Shown in pieces: positions 1 through 9,700 of a stretch of 33,314 bases of DNA. The notes below the pieces were generated by a model. It did no database searches. It was not told where the DNA came from and worked only from the letters and a program-made list of their open reading frames with translations. The position numbers and the translations under genes are program-made. Origin of the DNA: an uncultured Spirochaetaceae bacterium (GTDB lineage: Bacteria > Spirochaetota > Spirochaetia > Sphaerochaetales > Sphaerochaetaceae); the NCBI GenBank assembly GCA_900321635.1, contig ONWV01000010.1, positions 1 through 33,314 of the forward strand, given 5' to 3'. Position 1 is the first letter of the stretch, and every line of letters begins with the position of its first letter.

Positions 1-695
1 ATTACTGCAAAGCCGATCATCTGGGCACAGCATCCGGCAACAGCTGCTCCACCGGCAAGACCTGTAAGCTGAAGTGCTGCGCAGATTGCAGCCGATGAGA
101 TGGGCAGCGTAAGGAACATACCAACCATGACGGAGACAACGATACCCATGAGAAACGGCTGGAGCTCAGTTGCCCACATGATAATGGCTCCGAGCTTCAA
201 AGCTGCCTTTCCGATGGGCGGAGCGATAAGGGCTGAGATTGCTATTCCACAGAGGACGGTAACCAGAGGAGTCACAAGGATGTCTACCTTGGTTTCCTTT
301 GAGACGGCCTTTCCTAGCTCTGATGCGATAATCGCCACAAAGAAGACAGCCAAGGGCCCGCCAGCACCGCCTAAGGCGTTAGAGGCAAATCCTACTGAAG
401 CCAGAGAGAACAGAACCATCGGCGGGCAGTGGAGGGCGTAACCGATTGCAACTGCCATTGCCGGACCGCTCATGGCTGATGCAAGGCCACCTACTGTGTA
501 CTGGGTTCCGCCGATGACGGCCACCGGTTTTGTAAGAAAACCGATTCCGAGCTGCGTTCCGATTGTGTTGATTATTGTGCCGATGAGAAGGGAACAGAAG
601 AGTCCCTGGGCCATGGCACCCATAGCGTCTATGAAGTATCTCTTTGCAGAGAATTCAATATCCTTTCTTTTCAGAAAATCCCTGAATCTGCTCAT
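1..695 (-). CDS. PTS EIIC-like membrane transporter, N-terminal part (runs off the window)
   Basis: Reading the complement from the ATG at 695-693 gives 231 uninterrupted residues to the window edge. The protein starts MSRFRDFLKRKDIEFSAKRY and continues as a very hydrophobic, Gly/Ala-rich series of membrane segments. It resembles the PTS_EIIC_2 type of sugar-permease-like protein: a short basic N-terminal segment ending in KRY-x-IDAMGAMA, then glycine-rich helices such as GGLASAMSGPAMAVAIGY. If correct, it is an integral inner-membrane EIIC-type permease; the substrate cannot be read. A GAGG Shine-Dalgarno sequence lies just upstream of the ATG (complement of about 698-703), which supports this start. 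It is divergent from ktrB. The C-terminus, and any EIIA/EIIB partners, lie outside the window. The family assignment is by recognition only. Confidence 0.72.
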   Translation of the reverse strand, partial: MSRFRDFLKRKDIEFSAKRYFIDAMGAMAQGLFCSLLIGTIINTIGTQLGIGFLTKPVAVIGGTQYTVGGLASAMSGPAMAVAIGYALHCPPMVLFSLASVGFASNALGGAGGPLAVFFVAIIASELGKAVSKETKVDILVTPLVTVLCGIAISALIAPPIGKAALKLGAIIMWATELQPFLMGIVVSVMVGMFLTLPISSAAICAALQLTGLAGGAAVAGCCAQMIGFAV

Positions 696-725
696 GCCTC
701 AGAGGATACTTCTTTTTGGGTCGCA

Positions 726-743
726 CGTTCAAGACTCGTTCAA
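726..743. repeat. Direct repeat CGTTCAA, two copies 11 nt apart
   Basis: CGTTCAA occurs at 726-732 and again at 737-743, one helical turn apart, in the 106-nt divergent region between the EIIC-like gene and ktrB. Two heptamers in phase can form an operator, but chance is not excluded. Confidence 0.3.
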
Positions 744-786
744 TACTACAAATCGGTGCGTATTACTTCATATTTTGACGATTTGG

Positions 787-795
787 TGGTAATGT
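787..795 (+). promoter_or_regulatory. Extended -10 promoter element of ktrB, probably giving a leaderless mRNA
   Basis: TGG-TAATGT fits an extended -10 element (TGn followed by TAnnnT) and ends 6 nt before the ktrB ATG at 802. Transcription would then begin at or next to the start codon. No good Shine-Dalgarno sequence precedes the ATG, and no convincing -35 is seen, as is common for extended -10 promoters. The block GGTGGTAATGTCA recurs as GGTGGTATTGTCA at the same distance from the ispG ATG. Confidence 0.45.
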
Positions 796-801
796 CATGG
801 T

Positions 802-2103
802 ATGAACAGAGTTGCAAGAAAACCTCTCAGGCCGTCCACTGTGCTTGTGCTGGGGTTTTTATCAATAATAATTCTTGGGTCAGTGCTTCTGTATCTGCCT
901 GTTTCAAGGTATGAGGAGGCAACGGCCAACTATCTTGATTGCCTGTTTGTATCGGTGTCCGCCGTGTGTGTGACGGGTCTTACGACTGTGGATATCGCTT
1001 CAACATTCACGGTTTTCGGCCGTTGTGTTCTGGCTTTATTGATTCAGGTCGGAGGTCTTGGCTTTGCATCGTTTGCCTTGCTGATTCTGACTCTTTTGGG
1101 AAGGAATCTGTCACTTTCAAGCATGTCGCTTGCAAAGGAAGCGCTGAATGCGGACTCGGGAAATGGAATTGTGGGTCTTGTGTCGTCAGTTGTGCGATAT
1201 GCAATTGCAATTGAGCTTTCCGGTGCGGTTCTTCTTTTCTTCCCTTATCTGAAGCTCAGCGACAGTGTTCCGAAAGCTATCGGGATGGGGCTGTTTCATT
1301 CGGTTTCGGCTTTCAACAATGCAGGTTTTGACTTAAACGGTGATTTTAATTCCATGGCCGTCTTCAGGGGCAATGTGTATGTGAACTTGGTCATAGCCGC
1401 ACTGATAATTCTGGGAGGGCTGGGCTTTTTTGTCCTCAAGGACATATTCCATCAGAGAAGGTGGTCGAAGTTCTCGTTTCATACCAAGATAGTTCTGACC
1501 ATGGCAGCCATTCTGGTCATAGGGGGAACCGTGCTGATGTTCCTTTCGGGAACGGATTTGCTTGATTCCTTCTTCCTGGCGGTTTCGGCAAGAACGGCGG
1601 GATTCAGCACCATGAGTATGGAAAAGCTGACTGACAGCTCTACGCTTGTAATGATCTTTCTGATGTTCGTGGGTGCCAATCCAGGTTCGACAGGAGGCGG
1701 CGTCAAGGCGACGACGATTTTTGTCATTTTCATTGCAATGGCCACAGTTGTGTCCGGAAGAAAGCCCAATGTCTTTAAAAGACGCATACCGCATGACAGC
1801 ATTACAAAGGCACTGACTGTGACCGTTATGGCCATGATTGTGATCATTGTGGCCTCGTTCGGTATCATGATGATTGAAAAGGGTCGGTTTTCGTCGCTGG
1901 ATATCCTGTTTGAGGTGGTTAGTGCTGCGGCGACCGTGGGGCTGTCCAGGTCGCTTACCCCTGTACTTCAGATGGGCAGCAGGTTTATCATCATGGTTGT
2001 GATGTTCATAGGAAGGCTCGGACCTCTGACGATAGTTACGCTTTTCACAAGGCTCAAGCCTGAGAGACTGGAATATATTGAGGAGCATGTCCTCATAGGC
2101 TGA
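802..2103 (+). CDS. ktrB: Ktr/Trk potassium uptake protein, membrane subunit KtrB
   Basis: 433 residues, the usual size of KtrB and shorter than the TrkH of enteric bacteria. The protein forms the K+ (Na+-coupled) translocation pore in the inner membrane. The four pore-loop repeats of the superfamily are visible, each with its selectivity-filter glycine: VCVTGLTTVD near residue 55, FNNAGFDLNG near 171, ARTAGFSTM near 264 and ATVGLSRSLTP near 377. The intramembrane gate region GANPGSTGGGVKATT lies near residue 291. The downstream gene is the matching cytosolic regulator, 29 nt away, so the two form an operon. The ATG at 802 is preceded by an extended -10 rather than a clear ribosome-binding site. 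The Ktr type, rather than Trk, is inferred from the length and from the single-RCK partner. Confidence 0.92.
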   Translation: MNRVARKPLRPSTVLVLGFLSIIILGSVLLYLPVSRYEEATANYLDCLFVSVSAVCVTGLTTVDIASTFTVFGRCVLALLIQVGGLGFASFALLILTLLGRNLSLSSMSLAKEALNADSGNGIVGLVSSVVRYAIAIELSGAVLLFFPYLKLSDSVPKAIGMGLFHSVSAFNNAGFDLNGDFNSMAVFRGNVYVNLVIAALIILGGLGFFVLKDIFHQRRWSKFSFHTKIVLTMAAILVIGGTVLMFLSGTDLLDSFFLAVSARTAGFSTMSMEKLTDSSTLVMIFLMFVGANPGSTGGGVKATTIFVIFIAMATVVSGRKPNVFKRRIPHDSITKALTVTVMAMIVIIVASFGIMMIEKGRFSSLDILFEVVSAAATVGLSRSLTPVLQMGSRFIIMVVMFIGRLGPLTIVTLFTRLKPERLEYIEEHVLIG

Positions 2104-2132
2104 TAGATAAGAATCAGATTAAGGAGCAGAGT

Positions 2133-2810
2133 ATGGCAAAGATGAGTCTAGACAATTACGGAGTCATTGGAGTGGGGTCTTTCGGAAGCGCCGTAGCCAG
2201 GGCTTTGGCTGAATCCGGAAAGTCTGTGATTGCCATTGATTCCAATCCGGTGGTACTGAGGGAGCTCAGCACCGTGGTCTCGTCCGTATATCAGATCAGT
2301 AGCCTCTCCAAGGAAGCCCTTGAGGATGCGGGAATAGGGAACTGCTCCACAGTCGTCGTGGGAATAGGCGAAAATCTTGAATCCAGCATCCTGGCCACGA
2401 TGGAATGCATTGACATCGGTGTTCCTCGTGTTGTCAGCAAAGCCGGAAGCGTGGAGCATGGAAGGATTCTCAAGAAGATCGGTGCCGAGGTGATTTTCCC
2501 GGAAAACGATGCAGGTGAGCGTCTTGCCCAGAGCCTGATGAGCCGGGCGAATCTGGATATGCTTCCGCTGTCTGAGGACTTTTCTATAATCAGTCTGGAT
2601 TTGAACCCGGATTTCGAGGGAAAGACGATACTTGAACTCAATTGGCGAAAGAAATACGGCGTGAACGTGATAGCCCTCATGGAAAACGGGCACGCAGATG
2701 CCACAATCCTTCCCGAGACCGTCATCTCTAAGGACTGCAGGGCTGTTCTGGCAGGTCATAACGATGCCCTCGAGCGCTTTAGGGATGTGAACGCGAAGGG
2801 CCTTGACTGA
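2133..2810 (+). CDS. ktrA: Ktr potassium uptake regulator KtrA (RCK_N and RCK_C domains)
   Basis: 225 residues, matching a single RCK_N-RCK_C protein (KtrA) rather than the double-length TrkA. The dinucleotide-binding motif GVGSFGSAVARAL is at residues 12-24, and the acidic residue ending the second strand (AIDSNP) follows about 20 residues later. The RCK_C domain covers roughly residues 140-225. It forms the cytosolic ring that gates KtrB in response to nucleotide. AAGGAG with about 6 nt spacing precedes the ATG. In several bacteria the RCK_C domain of KtrA binds c-di-AMP; a c-di-AMP hydrolase (pgpH) is encoded 8 kb downstream, but binding here is only a hypothesis. Confidence 0.92.
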   Translation: MAKMSLDNYGVIGVGSFGSAVARALAESGKSVIAIDSNPVVLRELSTVVSSVYQISSLSKEALEDAGIGNCSTVVVGIGENLESSILATMECIDIGVPRVVSKAGSVEHGRILKKIGAEVIFPENDAGERLAQSLMSRANLDMLPLSEDFSIISLDLNPDFEGKTILELNWRKKYGVNVIALMENGHADATILPETVISKDCRAVLAGHNDALERFRDVNAKGLD

Positions 2811-2867
2811 TACTTAAAAAATAATAAGTAATAATATACCAATGCTCTTTATCTTTTCGGCCATAGG

Positions 2868-2876
2868 TGGTATTGT
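2868..2876 (+). promoter_or_regulatory. Extended -10 promoter element of ispG, probably giving a leaderless mRNA
   Basis: TGG-TATTGT ends 6 nt before the ispG ATG at 2883, the same geometry as at ktrB. TTTATC at 2848-2853 could be a weak -35 with 17 nt spacing. No Shine-Dalgarno sequence lies between the element and the ATG. An alternative -10, TAATAT near 2833-2838, would give a leader of about 40 nt. Confidence 0.42.
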
Positions 2877-2882
2877 CAAAAC

Positions 2883-3917
2883 ATGACAAAGGAAGTTCAC
2901 GTAGGGCCTCTGACCATAGGTGCCGATGCTCCTGTGAGTGTGCAGACCATGTATGATATTCCTCTCTCCCGTCTGGAGGAGAGGTTCGAGTCCCGAATGG
3001 CCGTTTTAAAGGCCATGGGCTGTGACATAATCAGATTCTCTTACCCTGATATTTCGGAGCACGAATATCTTTGCGATGTTGTCAGACGCTGTCCCATGCC
3101 TGTTGTTGCAGACATTCACTTTGACTGGAAGAACGCCATGGATGCGATGGACTGCAATGTGGCCAAAATCCGCATAAACCCGGGCAACATCGGCGAAAGA
3201 TGGAAGACTGAGGAGATTGTCAGAAAAGCGCTGGATAAGGGCGTTGCGATCAGAATCGGTCTCAACAGCGGGTCTCTTCCCAGAAATGACGGCTCAAAGG
3301 ACAAGGTGAGTCTGATGGTGGACACCGCATTGGAGTACATCTCATGGTTCGAGAATCTGGGTTTCTACAACACAGTTGTATCGCTGAAGGCTTCAGACAG
3401 CGAGCTGAGCTATAAGGCGGCACGTCTATTCTCGTCCAAGAGCGATTATCCCCTGCATCTGGGTGTGACCGAGGCAGGAGGGGTTGTCACATCGTGTGTC
3501 AGATCCACATGGACGCTCGGAAGACTTCTGAATGACGGAATAGGTAATACCATCAGGTATTCCATCACGGGCTCGATAGAGGATGAGGTTCAGGCTGGAG
3601 TGGAGCTTTTAAGGACGCTCGGGCTCAGAAAGGGCGGAATGAAGATCGTCTCGTGTCCGATGTGCGGAAGATGCAGCTTCAACAGCCAGGGCTTTCTGAA
3701 AGAGGTTGAGCATGAGCTTCTGGCCTCGGGAAAGGATATCTGTGTGGCGATAATGGGCTGTCAGGTGAACGGTCCTGGAGAGGCCAAGGGTGCTGATATT
3801 GCCGTAACAGGCATTGGAAACAAGGTTTACCTCTACATGCATGGTAAGGTTTACAAGCAAATCGATGCCGCGGATGCAAAAGAAGAACTTCTGAAGGCAG
3901 TATCCGATTACGAATGA
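2883..3917 (+). CDS. ispG: 4-hydroxy-3-methylbut-2-en-1-yl diphosphate synthase IspG (GcpE)
   Basis: 344 residues, typical for the bacterial enzyme. IspG is the cytosolic [4Fe-4S] enzyme that reductively opens MEcPP to HMBPP in the non-mevalonate isoprenoid pathway. The TIM-barrel start VGPLTIGADAPVSVQTMYD is present. The C-terminal cluster-binding part has CPMCGRC near residue 258 and GCQVNGPGEAKGADI near 292; the CxxC pair, the later Cys and the Glu of NGPGE are the expected ligands. The VQSMT signature is VQTMYD here, a mild variation. It follows ktrA by 72 nt with its own likely promoter, and uvrA starts 4 nt after its stop. Confidence 0.95.
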   Translation: MTKEVHVGPLTIGADAPVSVQTMYDIPLSRLEERFESRMAVLKAMGCDIIRFSYPDISEHEYLCDVVRRCPMPVVADIHFDWKNAMDAMDCNVAKIRINPGNIGERWKTEEIVRKALDKGVAIRIGLNSGSLPRNDGSKDKVSLMVDTALEYISWFENLGFYNTVVSLKASDSELSYKAARLFSSKSDYPLHLGVTEAGGVVTSCVRSTWTLGRLLNDGIGNTIRYSITGSIEDEVQAGVELLRTLGLRKGGMKIVSCPMCGRCSFNSQGFLKEVEHELLASGKDICVAIMGCQVNGPGEAKGADIAVTGIGNKVYLYMHGKVYKQIDAADAKEELLKAVSDYE

Positions 3918-3921
3918 GAAG

Positions 3922-6747
3922 ATGAAGGACAAGTTGATAATAAGGGGTGCCAACGAGCACAACCTGAAGCATGTGAATCTGGATCTCGATAAGAACAGCC
4001 TGATAGTGGTATCAGGGCTTTCCGGAAGCGGAAAGAGCTCTCTGGCCTTTGACACAATCTTTGCCGAAGGACAGAGACGTTATGTCGAATCCTTAAGCTC
4101 CTATGCCAGGATGTTCCTGGGACGGCTGGACAAGCCGGATGTGGAGATGATTGAGGGCCTGAGCCCTGCAATAGCAATTGAGCAGAAGACCACGGGAAAG
4201 AACCCGAGATCCACTGTCGGAACCATTACAGAGATTTACGACTACTACAGACTCCTGTGGGCAAGAATCGGAGAGGTGCACTGTCCGAACTGCGGACGCA
4301 CCATCAGCCGCATGTCCGTGGACCAGATCATCGATGCCATTTTCAGACGTGGCGGAGAAGGCGCCAGAATCATGGTCATGGCTCCTGTTGCCATGGGAAG
4401 AAAGGGTGAGTACAAGAAGGTCCTTGAGGATGCCAGAAAGGCAGGTTATCAGAGAGTCAGAATCGACGGACAGATGCACATGCTCGATGAGACCTTCAAT
4501 CTGGACAAGCAGGTTAAGCACAACATCAGCATAGTCATAGACAGACTGATTCTTGAAAAAGAGAGCCGCCTCAGGCTTTCTGATTCGATTGAGAAATCCA
4601 CAGAGATGACAGGCGGCCTTGTCGAAGTGACCTTCATCGCACAGGACAAAAGCGAGAGCTCTGAAATATACTCTGAGAAAAACAGCTGTCCTCACTGCGG
4701 AATATCGGTGGGTGACATCCAGCCCAGGATGTTCAGTTTCAACAATCCCTACGGAGCATGTCCTGAGTGTAACGGACTTGGGTTCAAGACAGAATATGAT
4801 GTGGACAAGATCATCCCCGACAAAACCAAAAGCTTTGACGAGGGAGCCATAGCATCACTCAATCCGAACGCCGGATGGGGAAGGGCAGGTTTTCTGGCCT
4901 TTGCCAAGAGCCAGGGCTTTACCTCAAAGACACCGTTCAACAAACTCTCCGAAAGCCAGCTCAATGCCGTATTGTACGGATCCGGTCAGGTCTTCAAGAT
5001 GGACTATGAGGACAGGATGGGGTCTATGAGCATCAACAGGCGCTGGCACGGAGTCATCAACGATCTCAAACGCCGATATGCGGAGACCGAAAGCCCCATG
5101 ATCCGCACCTGGATCAATTCCTTCCAGACAGAGGTCGAGTGCCCCGTGTGCCACGGAGACAGGCTAAAGCCCGAGGCCCTGAGTGTCTATGTGGGCGGAA
5201 AGAATATCAACCAGGCCACGGCCATGAGCATCAAAGACAGCTATGATTTCTTCTTAAGTCTTTCTCTGACTGAGTCCCAGCAGAAGATTGCCTATCAGAT
5301 AATGAAGGAAATCAGATCAAGGCTTACGTTCCTGATGAATGTGGGACTCGGCTATCTGACAATGAATAGAAGCGCCGGATCATTAAGCGGAGGCGAGGCT
5401 CAGCGAATAAGGCTCGCAACCCAGATCGGTTCTGCACTAAGCGGAGTCCTCTACGTTCTTGACGAGCCTTCCATCGGACTTCACCAGAGAGATAACAAGA
5501 GGCTTATCGATACTCTTCAGAATCTCAAGGAGCTTGGGAACACCGTATTGGTGGTTGAACATGATGAGGCTACCATCCGCGCTGCCGACTATGTTGTTGA
5601 TATGGGACCCGGTGCAGGAGTGCACGGAGGGCAGGTAATTGCCCAGGGAACACCTGAGGAGATTGAGAAGAATCCCAACAGCATCACAGGTCAGTTCCTC
5701 TGTGGAAAGATTCAGATTCCTGTTCCTTTCATGAGAAGGCCTGGAAACGGCAGGCATCTGAAGGTAATCGGTGCTACTAAGAATAACCTCTGCAACGTGG
5801 ACTTTGATTTCCCTCTGGGAAAGCTTATTGTCCTTACTGGAGTTTCGGGTTCCGGAAAGAGTACTCTTTTGAATCAGATTCTGACTCCTGCGCTGAGGGA
5901 CAGGTTCAACAAGAAGGCAGAGCGTTTTGACGGATACAAGAAGATTGAGGGAGCTGAGAATCTGGACAAGCTTATTCAGATTGACCAGAGCCCGATAGGA
6001 AAGACCCCAAGGTCCAACCCTGCAACCTATGTTGAGGTATGGGGTGCTATCAGGGAGCTTTTTGCAAGTCTTCCTGAAAGCAAGGCACGAGGCTACAGGG
6101 GAGGAAGGTTCTCCTTCAACGTTCAGGGCGGAAGGTGCGAGCACTGTCACGGGGACGGAACCATCAAGATTGAGATGAACTTCCTTCCTGATGTATATGT
6201 CACCTGTGATGTCTGTCACGGAAAGAGGTTCAACGTTGAGACTCTTGCCGTCAAATACAAGGGTAAGAATATCGCCGATGTCCTGGATATGACGGTTTCG
6301 GAAGCTTTGGAGTTCTTCCAGGCGGTTCCGGCCATCAAGAGAAAGCTCCAGACGCTAGAAAGCGTCGGATTGGGCTATATAAAGCTGGGCCAGAGCGCTC
6401 TGACTTTAAGCGGAGGAGAGGCTCAGAGAGTCAAGCTTTCGCTTGAGCTGAGCAAGGTGGGAACCGGAAAGACCCTCTATGTTCTGGATGAGCCTACCAC
6501 AGGCCTTCATTTTGCCGATATCAAGAAGCTGATGGAGGTTGTAAACCGTCTGGTTGAAGCCGGAAACACAGTGGTGATGATAGAGCACAACCTTGATGTC
6601 ATTAAACTTGCGGACCACATAATTGATTTGGGTCCGGAAGGCGGTGACGGAGGCGGTAAGATTGTGGCTCAGGGAACGCCTGAGGAAGTTGCGCTTTGCG
6701 AGTCTTCCTACACGGGTCAGTTTCTTAGGGATATACTCAGTAAGTAG
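3922..6747 (+). CDS. uvrA: Excinuclease ABC subunit UvrA
   Basis: 941 residues, full length. UvrA is the damage-sensing ATPase of nucleotide excision repair and works with UvrB. Both ABC modules are complete: Walker A GLSGSGKSS near residue 32 and GVSGSGKST near 640; ABC signatures SGGEAQ near 489 and 830; Walker B regions VLDEPSIGLH and VLDEPTTGLH. Zinc sites are visible: CPNC near residue 121, the pair CPHC 256 / CPEC 280, and the pair C739xxC742 / C762xxC765 in the third finger. The 4-nt gap to ispG and 9-nt gap to the lptD-like gene suggest co-transcription. The uvrA–lptD order matches what I recall for Treponema pallidum. Confidence 0.98.
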   Translation: MKDKLIIRGANEHNLKHVNLDLDKNSLIVVSGLSGSGKSSLAFDTIFAEGQRRYVESLSSYARMFLGRLDKPDVEMIEGLSPAIAIEQKTTGKNPRSTVGTITEIYDYYRLLWARIGEVHCPNCGRTISRMSVDQIIDAIFRRGGEGARIMVMAPVAMGRKGEYKKVLEDARKAGYQRVRIDGQMHMLDETFNLDKQVKHNISIVIDRLILEKESRLRLSDSIEKSTEMTGGLVEVTFIAQDKSESSEIYSEKNSCPHCGISVGDIQPRMFSFNNPYGACPECNGLGFKTEYDVDKIIPDKTKSFDEGAIASLNPNAGWGRAGFLAFAKSQGFTSKTPFNKLSESQLNAVLYGSGQVFKMDYEDRMGSMSINRRWHGVINDLKRRYAETESPMIRTWINSFQTEVECPVCHGDRLKPEALSVYVGGKNINQATAMSIKDSYDFFLSLSLTESQQKIAYQIMKEIRSRLTFLMNVGLGYLTMNRSAGSLSGGEAQRIRLATQIGSALSGVLYVLDEPSIGLHQRDNKRLIDTLQNLKELGNTVLVVEHDEATIRAADYVVDMGPGAGVHGGQVIAQGTPEEIEKNPNSITGQFLCGKIQIPVPFMRRPGNGRHLKVIGATKNNLCNVDFDFPLGKLIVLTGVSGSGKSTLLNQILTPALRDRFNKKAERFDGYKKIEGAENLDKLIQIDQSPIGKTPRSNPATYVEVWGAIRELFASLPESKARGYRGGRFSFNVQGGRCEHCHGDGTIKIEMNFLPDVYVTCDVCHGKRFNVETLAVKYKGKNIADVLDMTVSEALEFFQAVPAIKRKLQTLESVGLGYIKLGQSALTLSGGEAQRVKLSLELSKVGTGKTLYVLDEPTTGLHFADIKKLMEVVNRLVEAGNTVVMIEHNLDVIKLADHIIDLGPEGGDGGGKIVAQGTPEEVALCESSYTGQFLRDILSK

Positions 6748-6756
6748 CGGGGGCAG

Positions 6757-9700
6757 ATGAGAAAGGCTATAGCGGCAGTTCTAGTGATCCTTCTCGTGTT
6801 TGTTTCAAGTGTCTTTGCAGATGATTCTCTGCTGAGGCGCTCGATCATGGCGTGCACTTATTCCGAGCTTGTCCAGATGGCCCGTTCCTATGGCATAACT
6901 GTAACGCAGGATGAAAAAGAGCTTAGAAATACGATTTTGATGTATTTCGGTCTTGAGGCGCAAACAGCGGTAGAAGATAATCCCGAAAATCCTGAGCCGG
7001 AGCTGAAGGTGCAGGCGGTGACCTCGATCTCCATAGATCATGCGGAGAGGATGAACACCGTAGGCGATGTGATTATCATGTCGGGCTCGGTCAGGATTTC
7101 GTTTTCGGCGGAGAATACGGGAAAGAGGATTCTTAGTGCGGATACCGTTGCAGTTGACCTGGCATCGAAGATTCTTCAGGCATCGGGTGATGTTATCCTT
7201 GAGGATGAGGACGGAAAGAACAGGACTTTCAGAGGCCAGGTAGTGAGCCTTGACTGGGGTTCTCTTGATGTTGTGGTCTTTGACGGTCAGAGCTCGACCA
7301 CAAGGTCCAATTCATCGGGAAGCGGCATTGTATTCTATGTGAGCGGAAAAGAGGTTTCCTATGACGGAGACTCGGCAGGAGTGTTCTTCAATAACGGAAC
7401 CATAGCCACATGGAAGGATGACCCGTACTGGAGCATATCGGCCAACAAGCTGTCGCTTTCGGGAAACGACATGTTCATAGACAGGGCAGTTTTCAGGCTG
7501 GGACGTGTTCCTGTTTTCTACTTCCCGATTTTCTTCTATCCGGGAACTACGCTTTCTTTCAATCCTTCAATAGGAATGTCCAGCACCAAGGGTGCTTTTC
7601 TGAATACAACATACGAAGTCTACGGTCAGTATCCCAGACTTGGACAGGTGGGTTCAAAGAGTTCTTCTTCATCATCCGATTCCGGCAGTGCGGAGTCTGC
7701 CTTCTCAGGTATTTCATCGTTCTTGGATTCCAATGAGGGCGGTACTATGATCCGTGACGGAATCTATTACAGGGCGCTGAAGGAAGGTGAGGAGCTTAGC
7801 AGTCTGGAAAAATGGGCCAGAGAAAGCGGAAGCTATCTCGCTCTTTTCTCTGATGTGTATCAGAACCTTGGTCTTTCGCTGGGATTTGATACTCTGAACA
7901 AGTTCTTTGACAAGAAGCTGAATGTGGGAGCTCTGGGTGTTGTGGCATACAGGCCTCAGACTGACATTAAGAATATGAGGCGCTTCAGATACAGCTTTGA
8001 TTTCAATCTGGATTACAAGCTGAACAATCTTAATGTCAAAGCTTCCATGCCGCTTAGAAGCGACCCGGCAGTCCGTGTGGATTTTCTTAACAGAAACACG
8101 GCATTCTCCATGGATTCGCTTTTCGGAACGGACCAGTATTTCCCATCGACATACTCAAGCCAGAGCACATACACATGGGCTTTGGATTCTTCATACAAGA
8201 CATCGCTTGGAAACTATAATTTCAACATAAGCTCGCTGAAGGCTGATATTGATTACAGACTCGATCTTCAGAAGGACCAAAGCGGTGAGTACTACTATGA
8301 CCCCAAGGTAGTGGAGGCTTCGCTTCCGTATCTTAGTTTCTCATCAGACGGGGTGATAATGAATCTGAAGGGGGAGTCCAAGAGCAGTACAAGGGAGACA
8401 GGGTATTCCAATGACCTTGCCAAGAGTTTTTCGCAGGAGCTTTCATCGCTTTCTGAAGAGCTTCAGGCAGTTCCTGATCTGGAAGAGGATGACAACGGGG
8501 ACGGGGTTGTGCCTTATAAGGGCCCGGATCTTAAGCTGGAAAGCACAACAGTCTCCGAAGCAGGTTCTCTGAAGCTTGGCTATACCTATAACCAGACTTT
8601 GGACAACGTGTACAAGGAGGCCCTTTTACAGGACAACATGTACACCAAGATCAACGGCACTGTTTATGCCGATGCCGCTGTTCCCGGAAACTGGTTTACC
8701 GTCAAGGAGACGCTTAAACCGCAGTTCAACTACAGTCATACGGGAATCTCGGGCGATAATCCTGTTGAAATCAATGAGTATTATCTTTCATCAGCCCTCA
8801 GTGCCTCGGTTCCCAGACTTGGTATTTCGTACAATCTGAATCAGAGAATCTACGTTCATTATTCAAAATCCAATTCAGAGACCATAACAGACAGGTGGGG
8901 CGAGTGGGACAGCACCGATGTCACTGCCCACGATGTCTCGTTCTCAAAGACCTTAAGACCTTTCACATTCGGCTTTTATGTACAGCTTAAGCCGCTTACT
9001 GAGATTCTCAAACCTTCTGTGTCATATTCAAGAAACGGTCTGGACATAAGTGCTGATTTCTCAATGAGAAGACCATCGGATACCGAAGATTTTGAAAAAG
9101 GTGCTGCAAATTTCAATGTCTCCTATAAGAACGGCTTTATGACGGCATCGGTTGCCAACAACTATGATTTTACCAAAGTTCCTTCAGACGGATCTGATCC
9201 GTGGAGCGGCTATAAGCTGGTCCAGAAGGCGACTTTAAATCCTGTAAAGGGTCTGTCATTCTCTGAGAGTGCGACGTTCACAGGACAGTTTGCAGCTTCA
9301 AATCTATCTGTTTCAGGTTCATATGAGTTTGACTCAAGCCTTGTGGACTTTAAGGCTTCAAGCTCAATGCGCTTTACAGGTGAAAACTATGACAAGGACA
9401 GTCTGAATGTTACGCTGAAGCTTTCACAGGATGAAATCCGCTTCTGGAAGAAGAGAATCGCATTCCAGTCCGGTCTTGATTTCTCCTTCACATATGATTT
9501 TCAGAACCCGTACAGAACCTATTTCACTGCAGGCCTGAGTCTGTCATTCAGAATCGCAGAGTTCATGGATCTGTCTGTGAGTGTTAACAGCGCCAACAAA
9601 TCGTTCTCCAGATACTACGATTCGGACGGAAAGTTCAGCTTCTCGAAGATGATGGAAGATCTGGCCCGTTCATTTGACTTCTTCGGTAACGGCAGAAAGA

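Noticed and set aside
100..792. Plus-strand open frames of 113 and 106 residues at the left edge
   Set aside because: They are antisense to the EIIC-like gene, whose minus-strand frame gives a coherent membrane protein with a ribosome-binding site.
1333..2088. 251-residue minus-strand open frame inside ktrB
   Set aside because: It is very rich in His, Arg and Asn, as expected from the complement of a hydrophobic membrane gene. It has no start signal and no family resemblance.
5437..6219. 260-residue minus-strand open frame inside uvrA
   Set aside because: It lies fully antisense to a strongly conserved gene and its composition looks like an antisense shadow. There is no start signal.
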